Shown: one piece after another, positions 1 to 8,730 of the stretch
Layout: each line of letters opens with the position of its first letter
How positions within the stretch are numbered: the first letter of the stretch is position 1
Origin: Muribaculaceae bacterium
Lineage (GTDB): Bacteria; Bacteroidota; Bacteroidia; Bacteroidales; Muribaculaceae
Reading direction: 5' to 3'
Length of the DNA: 37,002 nucleotides
Assembly: GCA_029055345.1 (NCBI GenBank)
Contig: JAIDDJ010000008.1
Span: 1-37,002 of the forward strand
Notes under the pieces: model-generated
The model's database searches: none
Seen by the model: only the letters and a program-made list of their open reading frames with translations
What the model was told of the DNA's origin: nothing
Translations under genes and position numbers: made by a program

Positions 1-101
1 TTTTGATTCAGTCACATAGCCCGCTATGCTCCTGAATCTGCAAAGCGATATCCGAGGCACATCTGCGACTCTGGCATGAACAGATTTTATTGAATGAGGT
101 C
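1..101. other. Intergenic stretch at window edge with a hairpin
   Basis: This non-coding stretch lies downstream of the minus-strand glycosidase. Positions 5-11 pair with 32-38 (7 bp) and inside them 15-19 pair with 24-28 (5 bp) around a CCCG loop. Neither strand shows a clear T-tract after the stem, so it is not a convincing intrinsic terminator. The window edge cuts the context. I saw no gene here. Confidence 0.4.
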
Positions 102-2372
102 TTACTTCTTCTCAAGGATTATTCTGTCGAGCAAGGCATGGTTGGTCGAGATGTTCATGTTCTCGTCTTCGGGGAGATAACTTATCGTCAAGGTATGTTT
201 ACCCGGCGTCAGCTCTACTGCCACACTGTTGCTGAGGCCCCAGTCGTTCCAATTGGCAACACCCCTCTGGGGCATTACTACCGTCCCCGCCTTCTGACCG
301 TCAACTATAAGACTGCGGATAGCCGCCTTATTTTCAGTATTCACCGGCCCGTTGCCATTGGCATACCGCACCGTTACCGAGTAGGATCCTCCCTCCGGAA
401 CATCAACCGTAACCTCTCGCGAGGGGCTCGTCCGATCGGTCTCAACAAATCCGGGGCCATAATAACCTTCAACTTTTGATGCCGGCTGATAAGAAATTTC
501 AGGTGATGACACCCCGGTCTTTTCCTCTTCAAACTCTGTTACGATACGCGCACGGTTACTCCTCGGTTCTGATGCAAAGCTCTGGGTCCCTTCTCCCGAC
601 ACGCCTATTACCTGCCATTCGCCCGGCTCCTTTAATGAATACTGGGTCTGATGCGTACGAGCCACTTCCCTGCCATCTCTAAGCACTATGTATTCCCCTA
701 TATATTCTATGGGATTCCAACGCAGCATCGCTTCATTGCCCGACTCCTCTATCCATGCGATAGGAGTCAACGGAGCCTTAATATTTGCTACACGGTTCAA
801 CTTCATCGTGGATATAGGCTCGTTTGCCATTTCGACTACTATCTTGCCCCCTTTTGCCAATGACTTGGCCGGTATTGTCTTTGCGGCATCAAGAGATTTC
901 CCGTTGAGTGTGAGCGATTTCACCTTGTCGCCATATCCTTTCACCGTAATGTCAAGGCGTGCTCCCCTGTATGGGAAATTATCAAGCGTGCGCTCGGCGC
1001 CAAGAACTTCCGGCACAAACGGCGCTATCCGCAAGCCATCCTTCTCGAAATGAATCCCGAATAGCACCTGCTGGGTCAACGCTATATTACCCGCAAGACA
1101 CCATAACATATTCGAGGAGTTCAGCTCAGTAAAGATATCACCGTTATCAAGATTCAGATTTTCCTTATTGGTCGTAAAGAGTGCTGCCGGACGGAAAATT
1201 GAACCTATTCCTTCAAGCACACCGTCCTCATTGCCGGCCTTCGCCTGAGCAAGCGTCCAGTAGGCCGCGACCCATGGCCATAACGCATTATTATGATAAT
1301 TCGGCATATCCGATATCTGGGGATAGAACACCGGGGCTCCGAACGGGGTCTGAGGAGCATTCTGCGAAATCTCCTTCTGACGCCCCTCCGGCGCGATATC
1401 ATACAATATTGCAAGTGCCTCACCGAGTGTCTCCGCTCGCGGATTCAGTATCTTGGAATCCCGCCCGTATGTATACATCCCATAATATCTCTTGTCGGGC
1501 ATATAGAATGTCCTGTCGATCGCTGCCGATAATTCTGCCGACTTCGATGCATATTCCTCCGCCACTTTCTTATGTCCGAGTGTCGATGCCATCTCCGATA
1601 CGGCATTCAGGGCAGCCGCATACATCACGTTCGTCCCCATTGCCTCGCTCTGAGATATATCCGCCGTCTGCATCCACTTCGGATAACTCTGCTCCCGCCA
1701 GTCGATGAATGAGGTCTCTCCTTTGACCAGACCAGCGTCGCTCCAGATAGTTTTTTCATCCTTCTCCATGCTCCGGAGGGCTATTGGATACACTTTCTCA
1801 AGCCAGCTCCGGTCGCCGGTTACCTTATATACCTCCCACGCGGCCAGAACCCATACCATCCGATCGGTCGATATTGGCCAGGCTCCCCCCGAACCTGTAT
1901 CCTGAATAATCTGGCCGGACGGATTCACCTTCTTCATCAAAGATATCATCGACGCCTCCGGCTGAAGTGCCGCCATCGACAATATTATTGAATAACTGAC
2001 ATCGCGGGTCCATACCCCTGCCCATTCCTTACCGGTACGTAAGGTTGTATCAGGCTCTACGGCATTCACCATCTCGTCAAGGGCCATATTATATATAGCC
2101 TGATGAAGCATATTCGGAGTGGTAAGCACCGGATAGCTCCCAAGGTCATTCTTGCGCGTCCATTCTTGCCCGATAGGCATAAAATATCCGGGTCGCCCCT
2201 TATATGTACTCTTCAACTTATACGGCCCTTCGGCCCACGCCTTAAACTCATTTTGATATATCGTGTCCCCCTGCCAGCGATAAGCATCTGTCTGAACTAT
2301 TACCCCATCTTCGGCATTTATTCCAAACGCAAAGGCTGAAAGCCCCGTCAGTGCCATTAGGATTCTCTTCAT
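102..2372 (-). CDS. Secreted six-hairpin glycosidase with C-terminal carbohydrate-binding module
   Basis: The 756-residue protein begins with a signal peptide (MKRILMALTG..., probable cleavage near residue 20, after INA). Residues about 60-440 look like an (alpha/alpha)6-barrel glycosidase of the amylo-alpha-1,6-glucosidase/GH15/GH63-like superfamily: the region carries WAGVWTRDVSYS and a following Trp-rich helical repeat pattern (ISTDRMVWVLAAWE, NALWPWVAAYW). A small beta domain follows (about 440-520), then an FN3-like segment (about 525-615) and a C-terminal beta-sandwich resembling CBM6/CBM35 (about 625-756; GYYGPGF, ANWNDWG, LLDRIIL). It probably acts in the periplasm or outside the cell on an oligosaccharide, but I cannot assign a GH family or substrate. 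It lies 57 bases downstream of rnr on the same strand and has no SusC/SusD partner in the window. The start ATG at 2372 is the only one giving the signal peptide. Confidence 0.75.
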   Translation of the reverse strand: MKRILMALTGLSAFAFGINAEDGVIVQTDAYRWQGDTIYQNEFKAWAEGPYKLKSTYKGRPGYFMPIGQEWTRKNDLGSYPVLTTPNMLHQAIYNMALDEMVNAVEPDTTLRTGKEWAGVWTRDVSYSIILSMAALQPEASMISLMKKVNPSGQIIQDTGSGGAWPISTDRMVWVLAAWEVYKVTGDRSWLEKVYPIALRSMEKDEKTIWSDAGLVKGETSFIDWREQSYPKWMQTADISQSEAMGTNVMYAAALNAVSEMASTLGHKKVAEEYASKSAELSAAIDRTFYMPDKRYYGMYTYGRDSKILNPRAETLGEALAILYDIAPEGRQKEISQNAPQTPFGAPVFYPQISDMPNYHNNALWPWVAAYWTLAQAKAGNEDGVLEGIGSIFRPAALFTTNKENLNLDNGDIFTELNSSNMLWCLAGNIALTQQVLFGIHFEKDGLRIAPFVPEVLGAERTLDNFPYRGARLDITVKGYGDKVKSLTLNGKSLDAAKTIPAKSLAKGGKIVVEMANEPISTMKLNRVANIKAPLTPIAWIEESGNEAMLRWNPIEYIGEYIVLRDGREVARTHQTQYSLKEPGEWQVIGVSGEGTQSFASEPRSNRARIVTEFEEEKTGVSSPEISYQPASKVEGYYGPGFVETDRTSPSREVTVDVPEGGSYSVTVRYANGNGPVNTENKAAIRSLIVDGQKAGTVVMPQRGVANWNDWGLSNSVAVELTPGKHTLTISYLPEDENMNISTNHALLDRIILEKK

Positions 2373-2429
2373 AATGGTAGTATTTCTATGGTTGGATTTT
2401 TTGGTTTTGAATTTTCACTCAAGTGTTTT

Positions 2430-4664
2430 TCATTTCTTCCCTTTTCGTCCCGAGGCGCGCTGCTTTTTGTTCGGCTCGTGACGCTTGCCCGGTTTTTTTG
2501 CCTCCAATGGCTTGTTAGGATTCCCTTTATCGTCAATCAGAGCGAAATCAAGCTGCTTGCGCTCAAGATCGGCCCGGGCCACTTGTACTCGCACACGATC
2601 CCCAAGAGTATACCGCGCTCCATGCTTCCGACCTATCAGACAATAATTCTTGTCATCAAAATCATAATAGTCATCCGCAAGATCGCGTATCGGAACAAGA
2701 CCCTCGCACATACTCTCGTCAAGCTCCACATAGAAACCCCATTCGGTCACTCCCGATATGACTCCCTCATATATCTCGCCAAGACGATCCTTCATGAATT
2801 CTACCTGCTTGTAGCGGATCGAAGCCCGCTCCGCATTCGCCGCAAGCTGCTCCATCTCGGAATCATGCTTACATTCATCTTCAAGCTTCAACTTGTCGAC
2901 GCTCCGGCCTCCCGTCGCATACTTCGCCAGTAGCCGGTGTACCAGCATGTCAGGATACCTGCGAATGGGCGACGTGAAATGAGTGTAATAGGGCATAGCC
3001 AAGCCATAGTGACCTATATTGTCGGTGGTATACGTGGCTTTGGCCATCGACCGGATGGCAAGAATCGACAGCATATTGGCTTCTCCTTTTCCTTTCACAT
3101 CCCGTAGCAACCGGTTAACACTCTTGTTTACTTCCCGGCTGTTACCGTCGGTTACCAATTTATAGCCGAACCGTGATGCTATTATCGAAAGATTACCGAT
3201 TTTCTCCGGATCAGGATTATCATGCACTCGATACACGAACGATTTCGCCTTCTTGTTCTTTCCTACCTTCCCCACTGATTCTGCCACGGTGAGATTGGCC
3301 AGCAACATGAATTCTTCTATCAGTTTGTTGGCATCTTTCGACTCTTTGAAATAGACGCTTATCGGCTTGCCTGTATCATCTATCTCGAATCTCACTTCAG
3401 CCCGGTCAAACTCAAGGGCGCCCTGCTGATACCTGCGGCGTCGCAGCTCTTTGGCCAGCGTATTGAGCACCTCAAGTTCACGTGCATAATCTCCCTTGCC
3501 GCTCTCTATGATTTCCTGAGCCTCTTCATAGGTGAACCGGCGGTCGGATTTGATTACTGTCCTCCCGATGCGACTGTTCAGCACATTGGCCTTAGAATCC
3601 AATTCAAAAATAGCCGAGAAGGTCAGTTTCTCCTCGTTAGGCCGCAATGAGCATATTCCGTTCGACAATCGCTCCGGAAGCATCGGAATCGTGCGGTCCA
3701 CCAGATAGACGCTCGTAGCCCGCTTCTGTGCCTCTTTGTCGATTATCGAGCCCGGACGCACGTAATGGGTCACATCAGCTATATGAACTCCCACCTCCCA
3801 GTTGCCGTTAGCAAGCTGACGGATGGATAGCGCGTCATCAAAATCCTTCGCATCGCGCGGATCTATCGTAAATGTTGTGACGCCGCGGAAATCCTCGCGC
3901 TTCGACACCTCTTCAGCCGTGATGCCGGCATCAATCCTATCCGCTGCCTTCTCCACGCTGTCGGGATATTTATATGGAAGACCGAACTCTGCGAGAATGG
4001 CATGCATCTCGGCATTGTTCTCTCCCTTCGAGCCCAATATGTCGATTATCTCGCCGCGAGGATTCATCTCATCATCCTTCCACTGCACGATCCGGGCCAC
4101 TGCCTTGTCGCCATCCTTACCACCTTTCAGCTTCGAACGCGGGATTATGATATCGGCCGCCAGAAACTTCGAATCGCTCACAAGCGCCGCATAATTCTTG
4201 TCTATCTTCAGAGTGCCCACGAATTGCTGATCTTTTGCTTCGGTGATTTCTATCACCCGGGCTTCCGGATCAGCCCCCCTGCGGGCCGCCGAAACCACTA
4301 CCCGGACTTTATCCCCGTTCAGGGCATGCATCGAATTGCGCTCAGCAACCATGATCATCTCATCATCGACCATCACGGCATTCTTGCCGTTACTCCGCCT
4401 GATGAAGGTGCCGATGTTCTCTACTCCCCGGTTTGCCTTGGCCTTGTATTTCCCGAGGTCTACCTCCAGGATATCATCCGCCGCCACAAGTTCATCCAGA
4501 GCATTTAGCACATCAAGCCGTTCCGACTGCTTGTCAACTCCGATGCCGAATGCTATCTGCTTGTAATTGAAACTCTGCTTGCTCTGACTCTGCAGAAATT
4601 CCACTATCTTGTCCAGAAGCTCCTGCTTGCGCATGCGCTTCCCTATATTCTTCCTGTTTTTCAT
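2430..4664 (-). CDS. rnr: Ribonuclease R (RNB-family 3'-5' exoribonuclease)
   Basis: RNase R degrades structured RNA processively from the 3' end in the cytoplasm. The 744-residue protein has the full family order: N-terminal winged-helix domain (about 12-75), cold-shock-like OB domains (about 80-230), RNB catalytic domain (about 255-585) with the acidic catalytic cluster in TIDPRDAKDFDDALS, and an S1 domain (about 635-720; YEGVISGVTEWGFYVEL). It ends in a Lys/Arg-rich tail typical of RNase R. Length is close to the family norm. The start at 4664 (MKNRKN) is used here; an internal ATG 10 codons later (MRKQELL) is also possible, and neither has a convincing ribosome binding site. The gene diverges from acpP. 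Confidence 0.96.
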   Translation of the reverse strand: MKNRKNIGKRMRKQELLDKIVEFLQSQSKQSFNYKQIAFGIGVDKQSERLDVLNALDELVAADDILEVDLGKYKAKANRGVENIGTFIRRSNGKNAVMVDDEMIMVAERNSMHALNGDKVRVVVSAARRGADPEARVIEITEAKDQQFVGTLKIDKNYAALVSDSKFLAADIIIPRSKLKGGKDGDKAVARIVQWKDDEMNPRGEIIDILGSKGENNAEMHAILAEFGLPYKYPDSVEKAADRIDAGITAEEVSKREDFRGVTTFTIDPRDAKDFDDALSIRQLANGNWEVGVHIADVTHYVRPGSIIDKEAQKRATSVYLVDRTIPMLPERLSNGICSLRPNEEKLTFSAIFELDSKANVLNSRIGRTVIKSDRRFTYEEAQEIIESGKGDYARELEVLNTLAKELRRRRYQQGALEFDRAEVRFEIDDTGKPISVYFKESKDANKLIEEFMLLANLTVAESVGKVGKNKKAKSFVYRVHDNPDPEKIGNLSIIASRFGYKLVTDGNSREVNKSVNRLLRDVKGKGEANMLSILAIRSMAKATYTTDNIGHYGLAMPYYTHFTSPIRRYPDMLVHRLLAKYATGGRSVDKLKLEDECKHDSEMEQLAANAERASIRYKQVEFMKDRLGEIYEGVISGVTEWGFYVELDESMCEGLVPIRDLADDYYDFDDKNYCLIGRKHGARYTLGDRVRVQVARADLERKQLDFALIDDKGNPNKPLEAKKPGKRHEPNKKQRASGRKGKK

Positions 4665-4964
4665 CTTTAATTATATATTAATATTATAACGCCCCAGAAT
4701 GCCCTTTTGTCAGATTTATGTTAAAAAATAAAACATCCTGCCCGTCAACTTGCACATTAATTATTTTTGTGTGCAAAAATTAACCGAAAAATTTCATAGT
4801 TTGGAAAAAATTGTTTTACTTTGCATTCTGAATTGACCGCCGGGACCGGCCATAAATCAGCCATTGGGCGTTCAATTCTCTCTTTACTAATGTTTTGACC
4901 ATTTGTTAAACTTAGATAAAGAGTCATGAAAAATGTAATATTAACAATTTAAAACGTATAAATC
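4665..4964. promoter_or_regulatory. Divergent rnr/acpP intergenic region with candidate acpP promoter
   Basis: This AT-rich region of 300 bases separates divergent rnr and acpP and holds no credible gene. On the plus strand TACTTTG at 4817-4823 resembles the Bacteroidetes -7 element TAnnTTTG but is one base short, and a TTTG at 4800-4803 is only 13 bases upstream instead of 19-21, so the match is imperfect. If transcription starts there, acpP has a leader of roughly 130-140 bases. I found no clear minus-strand CAAAnnTA element for rnr. Confidence 0.3.
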
Positions 4965-5201
4965 ATGTCTGACATCGAACAGAAAGTAAAAGAAATCATC
5001 GTAGACAAACTGACAGTTGACGAGAACGAAGTAACTCCTCAGGCTGAATTCAACAAAGACCTCGGCGCTGACTCTCTCGACACCGTAGAGCTCATCATGG
5101 AATTCGAGAAGGCTTTCGACCTCACTATTCCCGATGCAGACGCTGAGAATATCAAGACTGTTGGTGACGCTATAGCTTATATCGAATCCCACAAGGCATA
5201 A
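4965..5201 (+). CDS. acpP: Acyl carrier protein
   Basis: Acyl carrier protein carries growing acyl chains on a 4'-phosphopantetheine arm during type II fatty acid synthesis in the cytoplasm. The 78-residue acidic protein has the standard size and the [14 protein letters not shown] motif, where Ser37 is the phosphopantetheine attachment site. It lies 13 bases upstream of fabF in the usual acpP-fabF arrangement and is almost certainly cotranscribed with it. The ATG at 4965 gives the canonical N-terminus ([11 protein letters not shown]). Confidence 0.98.
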   Translation: MSDIEQKVKEIIVDKLTVDENEVTPQAEFNKDLGADSLDTVELIMEFEKAFDLTIPDADAENIKTVGDAIAYIESHKA

Positions 5202-5214
5202 ATTCCCGCACCTG

Positions 5215-6480
5215 ATGGAATTAAAAAGAGTAGTAGTTACCGGCTTAGGTGCCATCAGTCCGCTCGGCAACGATGTGGCCTCCACTTGGGAAGCCGCAAA
5301 GAACGGTGTCAGCGGCGCTGCTCCCATCACTCACTTCGATGCCTCGCAGTTCAAGACTCAGTTCGCCTGCGAGGTGAAGGGATTTGACCCCGCTGACCAC
5401 TTCGACCGTCGCCAGATGCGACAGCTCGACCTCTATGCTATGTATGCCCTCACGGCTGCTGATGAAGCTATCGCTGACGCCGGCATAGATGCTGAAGGTA
5501 TCGACAAAAACCGCGTTGGAGTCATTTTCGCTGCCGGTATCGGCGGCCTCCACACTTTCGAGGAGGAAGCCGGTTATTACGCAGTCCATGGTGAGACACA
5601 GGGCCCTAAATACAATCCCTTCTTCATCCCGAAGATGATTGCTGACATCGCTGCCGGTCACATCTCCATCGCTCACGAATTCCGAGGACCCAACTACGCT
5701 ACGGTTTCTGCCTGCGCTTCTTCCAACAACGCGCTTATCGACGCCTTCAACATGATTCGCCTTGGCTTCGCCGATGCAATCGTTGCCGGAGGTGCAGAAG
5801 CTGCTGTGTTCCCCGCAGGTGTGGGAGGCTTCAACTCCATGAAAGCCCTCTCAACCCGTAACGATGACCCCGCCGGCGCTTCCCGCCCGTTCAGCGGTTC
5901 TCGCGACGGTTTCGTTATCGGCGAAGGAGCCGCAGCTCTCGTCCTTGAGGAACTTGAACACGCTAAAGCACGCGGAGCAAAAATTTACGCCGAAGTCGCC
6001 GGTGGCGGTATGAGCGCCGATGCTTTCCATATTACCGCAACTCACCCCGAAGGTCTCGGCGCGAAACTCGTCATGGAAAATGCCCTGCGTGACGCCGGTA
6101 TGAAACCCGAAGATATCGACTACATCAACCTCCACGGAACCTCTACCCCTGTAGGCGACCGTTCCGAAGCTAAGGCCGTTGTCGATGTGTTCGGCGATCA
6201 CGCTTACGAAATTAACCTCAGTAGCACCAAATCAATGACCGGTCACCTCCTCGGGGCTGCCGGAGCGCTCGAGGCTCTTTTCTGCGTAAAAGCTATTACC
6301 GACGGAATTATTCCTCCGACCATCAACCACGAGGAAGGTGACGATGATCCCGAAGTTGACCCCAAACTCAACTTCACATTCAACAAGGCTGTGGAAAAAG
6401 AAGTCAACGCTGTCCTTTCGAACACATTCGGTTTCGGAGGCCATAACGCTGCGCTTATCCTCAAAAAATACAAAGACTGA
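5215..6480 (+). CDS. fabF: Beta-ketoacyl-ACP synthase II
   Basis: FabF condenses malonyl-ACP with acyl-ACP in the elongation cycle of fatty acid synthesis. The 421-residue thiolase-fold protein has the Cys-His-His triad expected of KAS II: Cys167 in TVSACASS, His308 in LHGTSTPVGD and His344 in STKSMTGHLLGAAG. It also has the C-terminal glycine-rich NTFGFGGHNA segment. It follows acpP after 13 bases and ends just before a strong palindromic terminator. Length is typical for FabF (about 410-420). Confidence 0.97.
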   Translation: MELKRVVVTGLGAISPLGNDVASTWEAAKNGVSGAAPITHFDASQFKTQFACEVKGFDPADHFDRRQMRQLDLYAMYALTAADEAIADAGIDAEGIDKNRVGVIFAAGIGGLHTFEEEAGYYAVHGETQGPKYNPFFIPKMIADIAAGHISIAHEFRGPNYATVSACASSNNALIDAFNMIRLGFADAIVAGGAEAAVFPAGVGGFNSMKALSTRNDDPAGASRPFSGSRDGFVIGEGAAALVLEELEHAKARGAKIYAEVAGGGMSADAFHITATHPEGLGAKLVMENALRDAGMKPEDIDYINLHGTSTPVGDRSEAKAVVDVFGDHAYEINLSSTKSMTGHLLGAAGALEALFCVKAITDGIIPPTINHEEGDDDPEVDPKLNFTFNKAVEKEVNAVLSNTFGFGGHNAALILKKYKD

Positions 6481-6498
6481 TATCCCGGTCTTTCCGAC

Positions 6499-6539
6499 AA
6501 AAAGAGGCTGAGTCAAAAAAATTGACTCAGCCTCTTTTT
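6499..6539. terminator. Perfect 18-bp palindromic terminator after fabF
   Basis: Positions 6499-6516 are the exact reverse complement of 6522-6539, with a five-A loop. The stem begins with an A-run and ends with a T-run (CCTCTTTTT), the form of an intrinsic terminator able to work on both strands. It lies 19 bases after the fabF stop and separates acpP-fabF from gyrB. Confidence 0.93.
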
Positions 6540-6588
6540 GATATGTCAATTTTCGAAGATTTTTAATCTTGCCGTCAGATTTTTTGTG

Positions 6589-6620
6589 GTTGCATATCTC
6601 AAGGATTTTTTGTAAATTTG
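6589..6620 (+). promoter_or_regulatory. Candidate gyrB promoter
   Basis: TAAATTTG at 6613-6620 is a full match to the Bacteroidetes -7 element TAnnTTTG. Twenty bases upstream, GTTG (6589-6592) is a partial match to the -33 TTTG. The predicted start of transcription is near 6627, giving a leader of about 20 bases before the gyrB ATG. Confidence 0.6.
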
Positions 6621-6647
6621 TAAGCTGATTTGAAGTAGAATATTGCA

Positions 6648-8639
6648 ATGGAAGAGAATTACGAAGATACCATTAAGGCTGATGAAATCCAGCCCGTAAA
6701 TAAGAAATATCAAGCTGAAAACATCCAGGTCCTCGAAGGCCTTGAGGCCGTGAGAAAGCGCCCGTCGATGTATATCGGCGACACCGGCATGCGTGGCCTC
6801 CACCATCTCGTTTATGAGGTGGTCGACAACTCTATCGATGAAGCCCTCGCCGGTTACGCAAACAAAATCAATGTCACTATCAACGAGGACAATTCCATCC
6901 GCGTCGAGGATAACGGCCGTGGAATCCCGGTTGATATGCACGAAAAAATGCATAAGCCCGCCCTCGAAGTGGTCCTCACCGTCCTCCACGCCGGTGGTAA
7001 GTTCGACAAAGGTTCATACAAAGTTTCCGGCGGTCTTCACGGCGTCGGGGTCAGCTGTGTCAACGCCCTCTCCGATTATCTTCGCGCCGAAATCCATAGA
7101 GATGGCAAAATCCACATGCAGGAATACGCTTTCGGAAAGCCTACCTGCCCGCTTACTGTCATCGGCCAGTCCGACCACACAGGAACCACTGTGATTTTCC
7201 ATCCCGACGCATCCATCTTCAGCGAGACTGTCTATGACTACGAAACTCTTGCTAACCGTCTCCGAGACCTCTCTTTCCTTAACGCAGGAATAACTCTTTC
7301 TCTTACCGACATGCGGGAAAGAGACTCCGATGGCAACCCCAGAAAAGAAATCTTCCATAGCAACGAAGGCCTCAAAGAATTCGTCAAATACATCGACGAA
7401 GGTAAAGATCCACTGATCGAGGATATAATCCACCTCAACACCAAGAAGAACGATATTCCAATCGAGGTGGCTATGACATATAATACAGGGTTCACCGAGA
7501 ATATTTATTCCTACGTCAACAACATCAACACCATCGAAGGAGGCACGCACCTCACCGGGTTCCGCCGTGGACTCACGATGACTCTCAAAAAATATGCAGA
7601 AGACAATAAGCTCCTCGAAAAGCTCAAGATTGAGCTCTCCAAGGAAGACTTCCGCGATGGACTGACCGCTGTCGTTTCTGTGAAAGTCGCCGAGCCTCAA
7701 TTTGAAGGCCAGACCAAAACAAAACTCGGCAACAATGAGGTCATGGGCGTGGTCCAGACTGCAGTCAGCGAAGCTCTCCGAAATTATCTCGAAGAGCACC
7801 CGAAGCAGGCGCGGGTCATCGTTGACAAGGTTGTGCTCGCCGCTCAGGCCCGTCACGCCGCACAGAGCGCCCGACTCCGTATTCAGAATAAATCCCCATT
7901 CTCCGGAGCCGGACTCCCCGGAAAACTCGCCCCTTGCAAAAGCCGTGACGCTGTCGAATGCGAATTGTTCCTCGTCGAGGGTGATTCCGCCGGTGGTTCC
8001 GCAAAGCAAGGACGTAATCCTCACTATCAGGCCATTCTCCCGCTCCGAGGTAAAATCCTGAACGTCGAGAAGGCTCAAGACAACAAGGTCCTCGCAAGCG
8101 AGGAAATTGTAAATATATATAAAGCCCTCGGCGTCACAATCGGAACTGAAGAAGATTCAAAGGAGCCCAACATGACAAAGCTCCGCTATCATAAAATCGT
8201 TATCATGACAGATGCCGATGTCGACGGAGCCCACATCGCTACCCTCCTCATGACTTTCTTCTATCGCCGGATGAGGCAGATTATCGACAACGGCTACCTC
8301 TACATCGCCACCCCTCCGCTCTATAAATGCTCCATGAAGGGTAAGAATAAAGTTGAGGAATATGCATGGACTGACCAGCAGGTGCAGAGATTCGTCGATG
8401 ACCGTTGTGGAGGCGACCGTAACAAACTTATCCTCCAGCGTTACAAAGGTCTCGGTGAAATGAATCCCGAACAGCTGTGGGAAACAACAATGGATCCCGA
8501 AAACCGTATGCTGAAGCAGGTCACCCTTACTAATGCCGCTGAAGCCGACCGCACATTCTCTATCCTCATGGGCGAGGATGTGGCCCCGCGTAAGGAATTC
8601 ATTGAAACCCACGCCACCTACGCCAACATCGACGCCTGA
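6648..8639 (+). CDS. gyrB: DNA gyrase subunit B
   Basis: GyrB is the ATPase subunit of DNA gyrase, which introduces negative supercoils. The 663-residue protein has the GHKL ATPase domain (Glu57 in YEVVDNSIDEA, EDNGRGIPVD, GGLHGVGVSCVNALS), the transducer domain (about 235-400) and the TOPRIM domain (Glu445 in LVEGDSAGGS; DADVD at 522-526). The C-terminal QRYKGLGEMNPEQLW segment is typical of type IIA topoisomerases; wording around it (ETTMDP) favours GyrB over ParE. Length fits short Bacteroidetes GyrB. It has its own promoter and faces the minus-strand S66 peptidase gene. Confidence 0.95.
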   Translation: MEENYEDTIKADEIQPVNKKYQAENIQVLEGLEAVRKRPSMYIGDTGMRGLHHLVYEVVDNSIDEALAGYANKINVTINEDNSIRVEDNGRGIPVDMHEKMHKPALEVVLTVLHAGGKFDKGSYKVSGGLHGVGVSCVNALSDYLRAEIHRDGKIHMQEYAFGKPTCPLTVIGQSDHTGTTVIFHPDASIFSETVYDYETLANRLRDLSFLNAGITLSLTDMRERDSDGNPRKEIFHSNEGLKEFVKYIDEGKDPLIEDIIHLNTKKNDIPIEVAMTYNTGFTENIYSYVNNINTIEGGTHLTGFRRGLTMTLKKYAEDNKLLEKLKIELSKEDFRDGLTAVVSVKVAEPQFEGQTKTKLGNNEVMGVVQTAVSEALRNYLEEHPKQARVIVDKVVLAAQARHAAQSARLRIQNKSPFSGAGLPGKLAPCKSRDAVECELFLVEGDSAGGSAKQGRNPHYQAILPLRGKILNVEKAQDNKVLASEEIVNIYKALGVTIGTEEDSKEPNMTKLRYHKIVIMTDADVDGAHIATLLMTFFYRRMRQIIDNGYLYIATPPLYKCSMKGKNKVEEYAWTDQQVQRFVDDRCGGDRNKLILQRYKGLGEMNPEQLWETTMDPENRMLKQVTLTNAAEADRTFSILMGEDVAPRKEFIETHATYANIDA

Positions 8640-8655
8640 TATAATACGCGTTCGA

Positions 8656-8685
8656 AAAATTTCGGGGTCTATGGATCCCGAATTT
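8656..8685. terminator. Candidate terminator hairpin after gyrB
   Basis: Positions about 8661-8669 pair with 8674-8682 (nine pairs with one G-T wobble) around a TATG loop, and the stem extends with flanking AAATT/AATTT after one bulged base. It sits 20-45 bases after the gyrB stop, between convergent genes. The trailing T-run is short, so termination is likely but not certain. Confidence 0.5.
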
Positions 8686-8693
8686 GATATCCC

Positions 8694-8730
8694 GGAGGGC
8701 ACCGCTCAGAATGTGAGCGTCGTGCCCTCC
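8694..8730. repeat. Inverted repeat spanning the 3' end of the S66 peptidase gene
   Basis: Positions 8694-8702 pair exactly with 8722-8730, and 8703-8708 pair with 8714-8719, giving a 15-pair stem with a two-base bulge and a GAATG loop. The TGA stop of the minus-strand peptidase gene (8706-8708) lies inside the stem. There is no clear T-tract on either side, so it may stabilise the 3' end or contribute to termination. Confidence 0.5.

Noticed and set aside
4665-4964. Riboswitch or structured leader before acpP
   Set aside because: The leader is AT-rich with only a trivial four-pair hairpin near 4839-4850; no known class is recognisable.
7014-8078. Minus-strand open frame of 354 codons opposite gyrB
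   Set aside because: gyrB is certain on the plus strand, and the antisense product shows no domain or start signal.
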